Positions 42,698 to 51,527 of a stretch of DNA of 64,000 bases are shown here, in pieces (the first letter of the stretch is position 1; each line of letters opens with the position of its first letter). The notes below the pieces were generated by a model. It ran no database searches, was not told where the DNA came from, and saw only the letters and a program-made list of their open reading frames with translations. The stretch is from Paenibacillus cellulosilyticus. GTDB lineage: Bacteria > Bacillota > Bacilli > Paenibacillales > Paenibacillaceae. A program made the translations under genes and the position numbers. The stretch covers positions 124,001-188,000 of the forward strand of contig NZ_QGTQ01000003.1 in assembly GCF_003182255.1 (NCBI RefSeq), written 5' to 3'.

Positions 42698-44600
42698 TTG
42701 GCAGATGGATCAGAAGGCGGACGTCAATCAGCCTGAGCCGAAGCCGCAGTATGTCTCAGCGTTCCGAGCGATGTCCGGCTACATCCGGCCTCATCTATGG
42801 GGCTTCACGTTAGTACTCTGCTGTACCATCATTGCGATTTTATCGGATCTGCTGCAGCCATACCTGATGAAGATCGCGATCGACGACAATCTGATGGCTG
42901 GCAAAAACGACTTTAGCGCACTGCTCATCATCTGCTTCGTATACTTAGGATTGTCGCTATCCAGCTTCGTGTTCTCTTACATTCAGAACAACGTGCTCCA
43001 AGGCATCGGGCAGAGCATCGTCTCCCGCATTCGGAAGCAGCTGTTCGGCCATATCATGAAGCAGTCGATGGGCTACTTCGATCGGACGTCGAGCGGCAGC
43101 CTCATTACGCACGTATCGAGCGATACCGAGGCGCTGAACCAATTTTTCAACCAAGTGTTACTGAGCTTGTTCCGCGACGGATTGACGCTTGTGCTCATCT
43201 TCGTCATGATGTTCAGGCTTGATGCGACGCTTGCGCTCTATTGCTTAATTCTAATGCCGATCATTGCGGTCATCGCGATCGCGTTCCGTTCGTTCATGCG
43301 GACGACCTATCAGTTGGCGCGTACGAGGCTGTCTCGGATGGTCGCTTTCGTTGCCGAGAACCTGTCGGGCATGCATCTTATTCAAGTGTTTCATCAGCAG
43401 AAGGAACAGGAGAAGCAGTTCAACGAGCGCAACAAGCTTTATTTTCAGGCCAATCTGCGTGAGATTCGAACGAACGTCTTATTCGGACGTACCTTCGATA
43501 TATTGAGCAATCTGTCGGTTGCGTGTATAACGTGGATCGGGGGCAGCGCGGTGCTTGGCCATCATCTCGAATTCGGGGTGCTGTATGCGTTCATCACGTA
43601 TATCCGCCAGTTCTTCCAGCCGATCAACACGATTACGCAGCAGTGGAACACGCTTCAGTCGGCGACGGTGGCGATCACGCGGATTTGGACGATCTTTGCG
43701 ACGAAGCCCGATATTGAGGATCGCGTGGAAGGACAAGACGATGTCGCAGCTGCCTCAGAGTCTGGTAAGAAGAAGGCGAATGGGCTGAGACAAATGACGC
43801 TGGCGACCGCACGGGGACAGGAAGCGGTAGACGAGGAGAACGGGCTTGTGCTTGGCGACGTGAAAGGCGACATTGCCTTCGAGCATATCTCGTTCAGCTA
43901 TGAGGAGGGCATTCCGATCATCCGGGAGCTCGATCTGCATATCTCTCCGGGCGAACTCATCGGGGTTGTAGGCACGACTGGCGCGGGCAAAAGCTCGCTC
44001 ATCAGCTTGCTGTGCCGCTTCTACGATGTGCAGGAGGGCAGCATCCGCATCGATGGTACGGATGTGCGTGACATTCCGCAGGCAACGCTTCATCGACTGG
44101 TTGGACTTGTCCAGCAGGAGCCTTACCTATACTCAGGCAGCATTATCGATAACGTCCGGATGTTCGACGAGACGATTACGCGCGAGGAAGTGATCGCGGC
44201 TTGCGAATTCGTCGGTGCGGATGCGATTGTTCAGAAGCTGCCGGAAGGCTACGATACGAAGCTGTCCGAACGGGGCAGCGGCTTGTCCGCAGGCGAGCGG
44301 CAGTTGATCTCCTTCGCCCGCATTATCGTGTTCAAGCCAAAAGTGCTCATTCTGGACGAGGCGAGCGCCAATCTGGACTCGCAGACGGAGCAGCTCATTC
44401 AGAATGCGCTGAACGTCGTGTCTCAGCAGCGGACGACGATCGTTATCGCTCACCGGCTGTCTACCATCATGCAAGCTGACCGGATTATCGTCATGAGCCG
44501 CGGTCAGATCGTCGAGCAGGGCAATCATCATGAGCTCATTGAGCTTGGCGGTCAGTATCGGGAGCTGTATGAGCATTCGCAGGGGCAGATTGCAGGCTAG
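42672..44600 (+). CDS. ABC exporter half-transporter, BmrD-like partner
   Basis: This 642-aa half-transporter begins MRPAQAIHNWQMDQKAD after GGAGGAGGG, inside the end of the previous gene; a longer frame to 42615 is read within that gene. Six helices are followed by an insertion rich in charged residues (about 355-400) before the ATPase, as in BmrD. Walker A is GTTGAGKSS, Walker B VLILDEASANLD with the catalytic Glu, and the signature is the non-consensus LSAGERQLISFARI. Together with the upstream gene, one ATP site would be complete and one degenerate, the classic asymmetric arrangement. Confidence 0.92.
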   Translation: MRPAQAIHNWQMDQKADVNQPEPKPQYVSAFRAMSGYIRPHLWGFTLVLCCTIIAILSDLLQPYLMKIAIDDNLMAGKNDFSALLIICFVYLGLSLSSFVFSYIQNNVLQGIGQSIVSRIRKQLFGHIMKQSMGYFDRTSSGSLITHVSSDTEALNQFFNQVLLSLFRDGLTLVLIFVMMFRLDATLALYCLILMPIIAVIAIAFRSFMRTTYQLARTRLSRMVAFVAENLSGMHLIQVFHQQKEQEKQFNERNKLYFQANLREIRTNVLFGRTFDILSNLSVACITWIGGSAVLGHHLEFGVLYAFITYIRQFFQPINTITQQWNTLQSATVAITRIWTIFATKPDIEDRVEGQDDVAAASESGKKKANGLRQMTLATARGQEAVDEENGLVLGDVKGDIAFEHISFSYEEGIPIIRELDLHISPGELIGVVGTTGAGKSSLISLLCRFYDVQEGSIRIDGTDVRDIPQATLHRLVGLVQQEPYLYSGSIIDNVRMFDETITREEVIAACEFVGADAIVQKLPEGYDTKLSERGSGLSAGERQLISFARIIVFKPKVLILDEASANLDSQTEQLIQNALNVVSQQRTTIVIAHRLSTIMQADRIIVMSRGQIVEQGNHHELIELGGQYRELYEHSQGQIAG

Positions 44601-44726
44601 CACTTGTTTGCTGCATGGAGTGCATGCGGATGCAAATGCGTCAGTACGAAGGCGACGGCACATGCCGACATAGGCATTTGGAAAATAGATGGATGGTTTA
44701 TCAAATATGTCGGAGGAGGTTATGCC

Positions 44727-45668
44727 ATGTCTCTAGTCGTGAATAACATTACCGAATTAATTGGAAGGACGCCGCTCGTTCGACTGAACAACGTGCCTGC
44801 GGGCAGTGCCGAAATTTACTTGAAGCTGGAGTTTTTCAATCCCGGCAGCAGCGTAAAGGATCGGATCGCCATCAGCATCATTGAAGAGGCGGAGCGAGAC
44901 GGGCGGTTGAAGAAAGGCGATACGATCGTTGAAGCGACGAGCGGCAACACGGGTATCGGGATTGCGCTTGTTGCAGCAGCGAGAGGTTATAAAGCGATTC
45001 TCGTCATGCCGGAGACGATGAGTCTCGAACGGCGCAATCTGCTTCGCGCTTATGGTGCAGAGCTTGTTCTGACGCCAGGCCCTGAAGGAATGAAAGGCGC
45101 GATTCGGGTTGCCCGCGAGCTGTCGGAGCGGCATCCGGACTATTTTCCAGCTCAACAGTTCGATAATGCCGCCAATGCGAAAATCCACCGGGAAACGACC
45201 GGTCCCGAAATCATCCGAGCGATCGAGTCGCTCGGCGGCACACTGGATGGTTTCGTAGCTGGGGTCGGCACAGGCGGTACGATTACAGGGGCGGGCGAGG
45301 TGCTGCGTCAGCAGTATCCGCACATTCATATTGCGGCCGTTGAGCCTTTAGCCTCGCCTGTGCTCTCTGGCGGCGCACCAGGACTGCACAAAATCCAAGG
45401 GATCGGAGCGGGCTTCGTCCCATCGATTCTGAACACGGATATTTATGATGAAATCATCCAAGTGAGCAATGAGGATGCGTTCCAGGCGGCACGGACGGCG
45501 GCGAAGGAAGAAGGCATTCTTGGCGGTATCTCCTCTGGTGCTGCCATCCATGCTTCCCTTCAGTTAGCGGCTCGGCTTGGTACTGGCAAGCGGATTGTTG
45601 CGATCATTCCGAGCAACGGGGAGCGGTATTTGTCCACGGTGCTGTATCAGCAGGAGCAGCAGCTGTAG
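44727..45668 (+). CDS. cysK: Cysteine synthase A (O-acetylserine sulfhydrylase)
   Basis: This PLP enzyme makes L-cysteine from O-acetylserine and sulfide. From ATG 44727 it has 313 aa. The PLP lysine is Lys44 in [19 protein letters not shown] is the substrate loop, VGTGGTITG the phosphate-binding loop, and GISSGAA near the C-terminus. CGGAGGAGGT precedes the ATG; an upstream open frame from 44604 is not part of the protein. It stands alone with its own terminator. It is sulfur metabolism within 10 kb of the LLM cluster, some relatives of which release sulfur from organic compounds, but there is no sign of shared control. Confidence 0.95.
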   Translation: MSLVVNNITELIGRTPLVRLNNVPAGSAEIYLKLEFFNPGSSVKDRIAISIIEEAERDGRLKKGDTIVEATSGNTGIGIALVAAARGYKAILVMPETMSLERRNLLRAYGAELVLTPGPEGMKGAIRVARELSERHPDYFPAQQFDNAANAKIHRETTGPEIIRAIESLGGTLDGFVAGVGTGGTITGAGEVLRQQYPHIHIAAVEPLASPVLSGGAPGLHKIQGIGAGFVPSILNTDIYDEIIQVSNEDAFQAARTAAKEEGILGGISSGAAIHASLQLAARLGTGKRIVAIIPSNGERYLSTVLYQQEQQL

Positions 45669-45684
45669 TTTCTGGCGTATCTTG

Positions 45685-45712
45685 AGACGTCCCATCAGGG
45701 GCGTCTTTTTTG
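45685..45712 (+). terminator. Rho-independent terminator of cysK
   Basis: AGACGTCCC (45685-45693) pairs across ATCA with GGGGCGTCT (45698-45706), followed by TTTTT. Confidence 0.9.
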
Positions 45713-45752
45713 TATGGCAAAAACAATATTTTCAAAGGTAGTTTACTAGTTA

Positions 45753-45788
45753 TTGACCAATTCCCTCACTTGTTTACAATCGGTAAAC
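45753..45788 (+). promoter_or_regulatory. Xylanase promoter with overlapping inverted repeat
   Basis: TTGACC (45753-45758) and TACAAT (45775-45780), 16 bases apart, form a good SigA promoter. GTTTAC-aatcg-GTAAAC (45772-45788) is an inverted repeat over the -10 box, and another GTTTAC lies at 45741, so an unknown regulator probably binds here. The 150-base leader can fold: GGAGGC (45801-45806) with GCCTCC (45866-45871) around ACATG/CATGT (45832/45842), and CCCC-tat-GGGG at 45892. Confidence 0.5.
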
Positions 45789-45939
45789 TTTCAATGTAAC
45801 GGAGGCAGGCGTCCATTCCAGAACAGCCAACACATGCCGGCCATGTAGTCGGTGCACCTAGAAACGCCTCCAAAGTACGATGCCATGCATGCCCCTATGG
45901 GGTGTTTATGGAATATACATTGAAAGGAAAGGTGCATGG

Positions 45940-48900
45940 ATGAAGAGGCAAAAATGGAAGCGCTTCACTTCATTGTTCATGGCGGCCGCGTTAGTGATGA
46001 CGATGTTCGGTGCGGCGCCCAAGCAAGCGAAGGCGGAGACCGTATCGCTCTCGTTCGATTTCGAGGACGGTACGACGCAAGGATGGACAGCTAGGGGGGA
46101 TACGTTGACGGTCGAATCGGATACGGGGTACAGCGGTACGCATGCGCTGAAGTCCTCCGCTCGCCAGGCGACCTGGAACGGACCAGGCTATAGCTTGTTA
46201 TCTCAGCTTCAGCCAGGCGCGGTATACCAGATCGAGGCTTATATCAAGCTGCCGGACGGCACAGCCGATACGACGGCGAATATGACGGTTGGGCGTAAAG
46301 CTGCGGGAGAGACTGCGACTAATTTTGATTCAGTCGCCTATGGCAAGCCGGTTACAGCCGGAGATTGGACCAAGCTATCGGGGAGCTATACCTACACCGG
46401 TGACGTGACGGCTTTGCAGCTTTATTTTGAGCTGGCAACGCTTGATTCGTTCTATGTCGATCATATTACGATTACGCAGACGAGCGCAGAGGATACGGGC
46501 GGGTCGAATACGGTTCCGGATGAAGAAGAGTGGACAGGACCGACCTCGCTGTCGACTGACTTCGAGGATGGTACTCTGCAGGACTGGGGGGCACGCGGTG
46601 GCGTTGAGGTGCTGACGTCCGAGACGTCGGTGTCTCATGGCGGCGAATACAGCATGCTCGTCTCGAATCGTCAGCAGGGATGGCATGGGGCGCAGCTCGA
46701 TGTGACGCCTGTTATTCAAGAGGGCAAGACGTATGCAATGTCGGCGTGGGTTCGACTGCCTGAAGGAACGGCCAACACGCCAGTGTCGATCGTCGTTCAG
46801 CGAACGACAGGCGGGACAAATTCCTACGAGATGGTGAAGTCGACGCAGGCTAATGCGAACGGCTGGGTACAAATTAAGGGCCAGTATACGGTAGCTAACC
46901 CGATCGGGTATCTGGGCGTTTATCTCGAATCGTTCGATTATCCGACGCTGAGCTTCTATGTGGACGACTTCTCCATTGAGAAAGTGCCAGACGTCGTGCC
47001 GATCACCATTCAGCAGGATATTCCGAATCTGAAGGATTCCTTCACAGACGATTTCAAGCTGGGCACAGCCATCGTCGCTGAAGAAATCAGCGATTTGAAC
47101 GGCCCGGGTGCTCAGTTGATCAAGAAGCATTTCAACAGTATCACGGCGGGCAACGAAATGAAATGGGATGCGACGGAACCGACTGAAGGCAATTTCACCT
47201 TCGATCGAGCCGATCGAATTGCCAATTTCGCTTTCGATAACGGCATTGCGCTGCGCGGCCATACGCTGGTCTGGCATTCGCAGACGCCGGATTGGGTGTT
47301 CAAAGACGAGAATGGCAACCTGGCCAGCAAAGAGGTGCTGTTTGCTCGCATGAAGAGACACATTGATGAAGTCATGGGTCATTATAAGGGTAAAATCTAT
47401 GCTTGGGACGTTGTGAACGAAGTGATTGAGCCTGGCGACAATAAGCCGGGCGGTCTGCGCAATAGCAAATGGTATCAAATCGCGGGCGAAGAGTTCATCG
47501 AGAAGGCATTCGAGTACGCACATGCGGCAGATCCGAATGCGAAGCTGTTCATTAACGACTATGGCACGGATAATCCGGTCAAACGTCAGGATCTGTACGA
47601 CCTGGTCAAGCGGCTGAAGGCGAAGGGCGTTCCAATTGACGGCGTTGGTCATCAGACGCATATCGGCATTGCGAATCCGACCATCCAAGCGATCGACGAA
47701 ACGATCGAGAAGTTCACGGACCTCGGCGTCGAGCAGCAAGTGACGGAGCTCGATATGAGCGTCTATACGAGCGATAACGATGCGTATGAGACGTTCCCTG
47801 AGGAGCTGGCGATCAAGCAGGCGTATCGTTATAAAGAATTGTTCGATGTGTTCAAAAAGCATGCCGACGACCTTACAGCCGTTATCTTTTGGGGCAAGGA
47901 CGACCTGAACACATGGCTGCGCACCTTCCCGGTCACGCGCAATAACTGGCCGCTGCCGTTCGATGAACGGATGCAGGCGAAATACACATACTGGGCACTG
48001 GTTGATCCTTCGCGCCTGCCGGCTCTTCCAAGGGATCCGAAAGCGGTAAGAATTGCGAAAGGCACACCTGTCATCGATCACTCGCAGGAGCTGCTGTGGC
48101 TGAATCAGACTGCGCAGCAAATTGACGGCAGCAAGGTGAATGGCAATCTTAAGCTGCTGTGGGACCCGACGCATTTGTACGCAACGGTGCAAGTGAATGA
48201 TGCTTCCATCAACGATAATGATACCGTCGAACTGTTCCTCGATGACAACAACTCGCATGCCGCAAGCATCGAGGGAGACGACAAAGCTTATGTGTTGAAG
48301 CGTTCCGGCGAAGCGGTAGACGGTGTTACGTATACGGTAACAGAGAAAACGGGCGGCTACATCGTTGAAGCGGCTATTCCGATAACAGGCGGCGACATGA
48401 ACGTCGGCAAAGGCTTTGATGTTCGCTTGAAGGATGCGGATCAGGCTAATGCCGTGACCTCTTGGAGCGATTATGCCAATGCACAGAATACGAGCACGGC
48501 GAACTACGGAAGGCTGACGCTCGACAATGGCATCCAGTCGATGAATGCCATCAAATCGCTCTCTCCGGTTGAAATCGACGGTGTAGAGGGCGAAGACGTA
48601 TGGTCTGAGGCGAATACGATTGAGACGAACCGGCAAGTCGCGGGCAATGGAGGCGCGACCGGCACGGCCAAGGTCGTGTGGGATGACCAGTATTTGTACG
48701 TCATGGCTCATGTGACGGACACTGCGCTGAGTGACAAGAGCGCTAATGCATGGGAACAGGATTCGATCGAACTGTTCCTGGACAGCAATAATCACAAGTC
48801 CGATAGCTATGAAGCCGACGATGGGCAGTTCCGCATTAACTTTAAGAACGTTCAATCGTTCGGCGGCAATGCAAGCGCATCCCGGCTGGTGTCCGCAGTG

Positions 48901-50442
48901 AAGCTTACGGAGACCGGTTATGATGTAGAAGCTCGAATCGCGCTTCCGGATGCAGCGGAGGGCAAGACGATCGGCTTCGATTTCCAAATCAATGACGATT
49001 CGAATGACGACGGCAAACGCGAGAACGTGCGGATTTGGAACGATGCGACCGGCATCTCCTACATGAATACGTCTAATTTCGGATTGGTCCATCTGACCGA
49101 TACCGCGATTCGAACGGAGCAGGCGGTGAAGGCTCCAGGTTCGGTCGTCATCGACGGCAATGAAGATGCGAACGTTTGGAGCAAAGCGAAGACGATTGCC
49201 ACGAGCAGACAGGTTAACGGTCAAGGCGGTGCAACAGGTACGGCGAAGGTCATATGGGACGATCAGTACCTCTACGTACTCGCTACGGTAACGGACCCTG
49301 TTCTAAGCGACAAGAGCTCCAATCCATGGGAGCAGGACTCGGTTGAGCTGTATGTGGATCGTAACAATCATAAGACGGCTGCATATGAAGCGGATGATGG
49401 ACAATATCGGATTAACTTCAAAAATGTGCAGTCGGTTGGCGGCAGCGGCGCAAGCTTGTCCCAGCTGACGTCAGCTGCGAAGCTGACCGAGAATGGGTAT
49501 GTGGTAGAAGCTCGGATCGCACTCCCGGGCGCGAAGGTCGGACAAACGATCGGCTTCGACTTCCAAATTAATGACGACGCGGACGACGATGGGGTCCGTG
49601 ATGCGGTGCGAATTTGGAGCGACACATCCGATATGTCGTGGAGCACGACGGAGAAATTCGGTCAACTGCTTCTCGTTGCCAACCCGAACGGCAGCGGTAG
49701 CGGGCCAGGCAATAGTGGCGGTGGCGGCGGCCTCATTGTAGTTGCCCCCGGCAAGGACGACAGCGGCGATACGAACACGGATGACGGCGATGGAACTGGC
49801 AGCAGTGGAGACGATAGCAATAGCAATAGCAATAGCAATAGCAATAGCAGCAAACCGGTCTTTAAAGATGTGCCTGCCAACAGCAGCGCTGCACAAGCAA
49901 TCGCTCATCTTGTTGAGCTTGGTATTATCAAAGGCGTAACGAACGATACATTCGCGCCGAACGCGCCGATTAACCGTTCGCAGCTCGTCTTGATGCTTGT
50001 TCGCGCTTTAAACCTCAAGACAGACAGCAGCAGTCCGTCCGGATTCGTTGACGTCCCTGCTAGCCGAAGCGATGCGTCCGCGATTGCTGCAGCTGTAGAA
50101 GCGGGACTCGTCCAAGGAGCGAACGGCAGCTTCCGTCCGAACGACTCGATGACGCGCCAAGAAGCGGTTGTCGTCCTCGTGAGGGCGCTCCGCTATGCGG
50201 CTGACAAGCTCGGCCTGGATGCCGGTTCGTTATCGCTTTCGGAGGCTGCAGCTTTCCAAGATGGCAGCTCGATTTCGAAGTGGGCAGCCGACGATATTGC
50301 GACTGCGGCATCGCTTGGTTTGGTGAAAGGAGATCCTGCCGGCAATTTCCGTCCGCAGGACGTTATCTCGCGCGGAGAGACTGCGATACTGGTGGATCGC
50401 GTTCTGGCCTTGCTGTCGCAGCTGCAAGACAAACAGAATTAA
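45940..50442 (+). CDS. Modular SLH-anchored endo-1,4-beta-xylanase (GH10)
   Basis: This 1500-aa secreted enzyme cuts xylan. A signal peptide ends near KAEA (about residue 34). Two CBM22/CBM4_9-like modules lie at about 38-184 and 202-349. The GH10 catalytic domain covers about 368-691, with acid/base Glu494 in WDVVNEV and nucleophile Glu603 in VTELDMS. Three CBM9-like modules follow (about 703-862, 868-1054, 1059-1244); the last two are near repeats. A Gly/Asp linker has a Ser-Asn hexanucleotide repeat. Three SLH domains (about 1308-1500) anchor it to the cell wall. ATG 45940 follows AAAGGAAAGG; a longer frame to 45880 lacks signal-peptide features. Confidence 0.95.
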   Translation: MKRQKWKRFTSLFMAAALVMTMFGAAPKQAKAETVSLSFDFEDGTTQGWTARGDTLTVESDTGYSGTHALKSSARQATWNGPGYSLLSQLQPGAVYQIEAYIKLPDGTADTTANMTVGRKAAGETATNFDSVAYGKPVTAGDWTKLSGSYTYTGDVTALQLYFELATLDSFYVDHITITQTSAEDTGGSNTVPDEEEWTGPTSLSTDFEDGTLQDWGARGGVEVLTSETSVSHGGEYSMLVSNRQQGWHGAQLDVTPVIQEGKTYAMSAWVRLPEGTANTPVSIVVQRTTGGTNSYEMVKSTQANANGWVQIKGQYTVANPIGYLGVYLESFDYPTLSFYVDDFSIEKVPDVVPITIQQDIPNLKDSFTDDFKLGTAIVAEEISDLNGPGAQLIKKHFNSITAGNEMKWDATEPTEGNFTFDRADRIANFAFDNGIALRGHTLVWHSQTPDWVFKDENGNLASKEVLFARMKRHIDEVMGHYKGKIYAWDVVNEVIEPGDNKPGGLRNSKWYQIAGEEFIEKAFEYAHAADPNAKLFINDYGTDNPVKRQDLYDLVKRLKAKGVPIDGVGHQTHIGIANPTIQAIDETIEKFTDLGVEQQVTELDMSVYTSDNDAYETFPEELAIKQAYRYKELFDVFKKHADDLTAVIFWGKDDLNTWLRTFPVTRNNWPLPFDERMQAKYTYWALVDPSRLPALPRDPKAVRIAKGTPVIDHSQELLWLNQTAQQIDGSKVNGNLKLLWDPTHLYATVQVNDASINDNDTVELFLDDNNSHAASIEGDDKAYVLKRSGEAVDGVTYTVTEKTGGYIVEAAIPITGGDMNVGKGFDVRLKDADQANAVTSWSDYANAQNTSTANYGRLTLDNGIQSMNAIKSLSPVEIDGVEGEDVWSEANTIETNRQVAGNGGATGTAKVVWDDQYLYVMAHVTDTALSDKSANAWEQDSIELFLDSNNHKSDSYEADDGQFRINFKNVQSFGGNASASRLVSAVKLTETGYDVEARIALPDAAEGKTIGFDFQINDDSNDDGKRENVRIWNDATGISYMNTSNFGLVHLTDTAIRTEQAVKAPGSVVIDGNEDANVWSKAKTIATSRQVNGQGGATGTAKVIWDDQYLYVLATVTDPVLSDKSSNPWEQDSVELYVDRNNHKTAAYEADDGQYRINFKNVQSVGGSGASLSQLTSAAKLTENGYVVEARIALPGAKVGQTIGFDFQINDDADDDGVRDAVRIWSDTSDMSWSTTEKFGQLLLVANPNGSGSGPGNSGGGGGLIVVAPGKDDSGDTNTDDGDGTGSSGDDSNSNSNSNSNSSKPVFKDVPANSSAAQAIAHLVELGIIKGVTNDTFAPNAPINRSQLVLMLVRALNLKTDSSSPSGFVDVPASRSDASAIAAAVEAGLVQGANGSFRPNDSMTRQEAVVVLVRALRYAADKLGLDAGSLSLSEAAAFQDGSSISKWAADDIATAASLGLVKGDPAGNFRPQDVISRGETAILVDRVLALLSQLQDKQN
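49816..49851 (+). repeat. AGCAAT hexanucleotide microsatellite
   Basis: About six tandem AGCAAT units encode an (Asn-Ser)n stretch in the linker between the CBM9 and SLH parts. Because units are six bases, slippage would change linker length without a frameshift. Confidence 0.85.
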
Positions 50443-50462
50443 AAGCTAAAGTAGGAATTTAA

Positions 50463-50505
50463 AAACAGTCGGTCAGAGCAGCGTCTCTGTCCGACTGTTT
50501 GTTTG
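50463..50505 (+). terminator. Rho-independent terminator of the xylanase gene
   Basis: AAACAGTCGG-T-CAGAG (50463-50478) pairs with CTCTG-T-CCGACTGTTT (50485-50500) with a single T-T mismatch, followed by GTTTG. Confidence 0.85.
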
Positions 50506-50652
50506 TTCGCCCCCCATTCAGGTGCGACTATGGGGCCGTGCGCTGAATTAAGCGCGGCTGAGCCACGCTTAAAGGTGCGAAACTTTCACCGAGGGTCGAA
50601 TAAGTGTGGCATCGCCACTCTAATAGTCTTGTCAACGTTTCGCTGCAAGGCT

Positions 50653-51330
50653 TTATGTCTCGATTGGTTCAATCAATTCAGCAAAATCGTTGCGGACGCT
50701 GCCGACCGATGCAGACACCGGATAAGCATCCATCAGCGATTCGTCGAATGGCTGGAACAAATGCTGCAGCCGAGCCGGGTCGCTCACCTTGCGGTCCAGC
50801 CATAGCGGCTCGTCCTCTGGACGAAGCAGCACGGGCATCCGATTATGAATCGGTTCCATCAGTTCGTTCGGCGAGGTGGTCAATACGGTGCAGGTGCTCA
50901 GCTTGGAGCCATCTGCTGCAACCCAAGTCTCGTATAAGCCAGCCATGGCGAACGGCTGGCGATCGCGCATGACGATGCGCATCGGCTGCTTCGTGCCGTC
51001 TTGGCGCGTCTTCCATTCATAGAAGCTGTCGGCAGGGATGAGGCACCGTTTGCGGCGCACCGCTTCTCGGAAGGCAGGCTTGTCCGCTGCGCTTTCGGCG
51101 CGGGCGTTGAGCATCTTCGAACCGATCTTCGGGTCGTCCGCCCAAGGCGGTACAAGCCCCCACTTCAGCTCGCCAAGTCGATTCTGCTCCCCGTCATTAA
51201 TGATTGCGAGCACGAGCTGGCCAGGAGCAACATTATATTGCGGCCGATGGTAGGGCACATTCGTATGCCCAATCATGAACCGGAGCATCATTTCTTCAAG
51301 CGAAACGGTTAAGGTGTAGCGTCCGCACAT
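50653..51330 (-). CDS. SOS response-associated peptidase, YedK/HMCES family
   Basis: SRAP proteins bind abasic sites in single-stranded DNA and form a protective covalent link through their Cys2. The 225-aa product begins MCGRYTL, so Cys2 becomes N-terminal after Met removal. Other conserved residues are in YNVAPGQ (Asn), LNARAES (Glu), RCLIPADSFYEW, and NRMPVLL preceded by the His in PIHNRM. The chosen start has GGAGGAG upstream on the minus strand; the frame extends another 30 codons but without family similarity. It is divergent from the DUF2515 gene. It is 4 kb from an SOS-controlled polymerase, but no clear LexA box was seen before it. Confidence 0.94.
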   Translation of the reverse strand: MCGRYTLTVSLEEMMLRFMIGHTNVPYHRPQYNVAPGQLVLAIINDGEQNRLGELKWGLVPPWADDPKIGSKMLNARAESAADKPAFREAVRRKRCLIPADSFYEWKTRQDGTKQPMRIVMRDRQPFAMAGLYETWVAADGSKLSTCTVLTTSPNELMEPIHNRMPVLLRPEDEPLWLDRKVSDPARLQHLFQPFDESLMDAYPVSASVGSVRNDFAELIEPIET

Positions 51331-51527
51331 GCAGCAGTCTCCTCCCGAGCTGGATTTCGCACTTTCGCGGTTCTGATCATAGCTATCGCTTATTATACAT
51401 CGATTACGAGGCATACGCATGTTTGGTTGATGATTATATATGTCAAAGTTAACAGATAATACAATCTGATCGCATCTACAAAGCTTGCGGCTTGTATAGA
51501 TCGCAGGAGTTGATTGGGAGAGGAAGG

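Noticed and set aside
46375-49224. 949-codon open frame on the minus strand
   Set aside because: It lies wholly antisense to the xylanase gene, has no ribosome site or family features, and results from the codon bias of that gene.
50503-50652. Possible short gene or RNA between the xylanase terminator and the SRAP gene
   Set aside because: Only short frames without ribosome sites and no convincing secondary structure.
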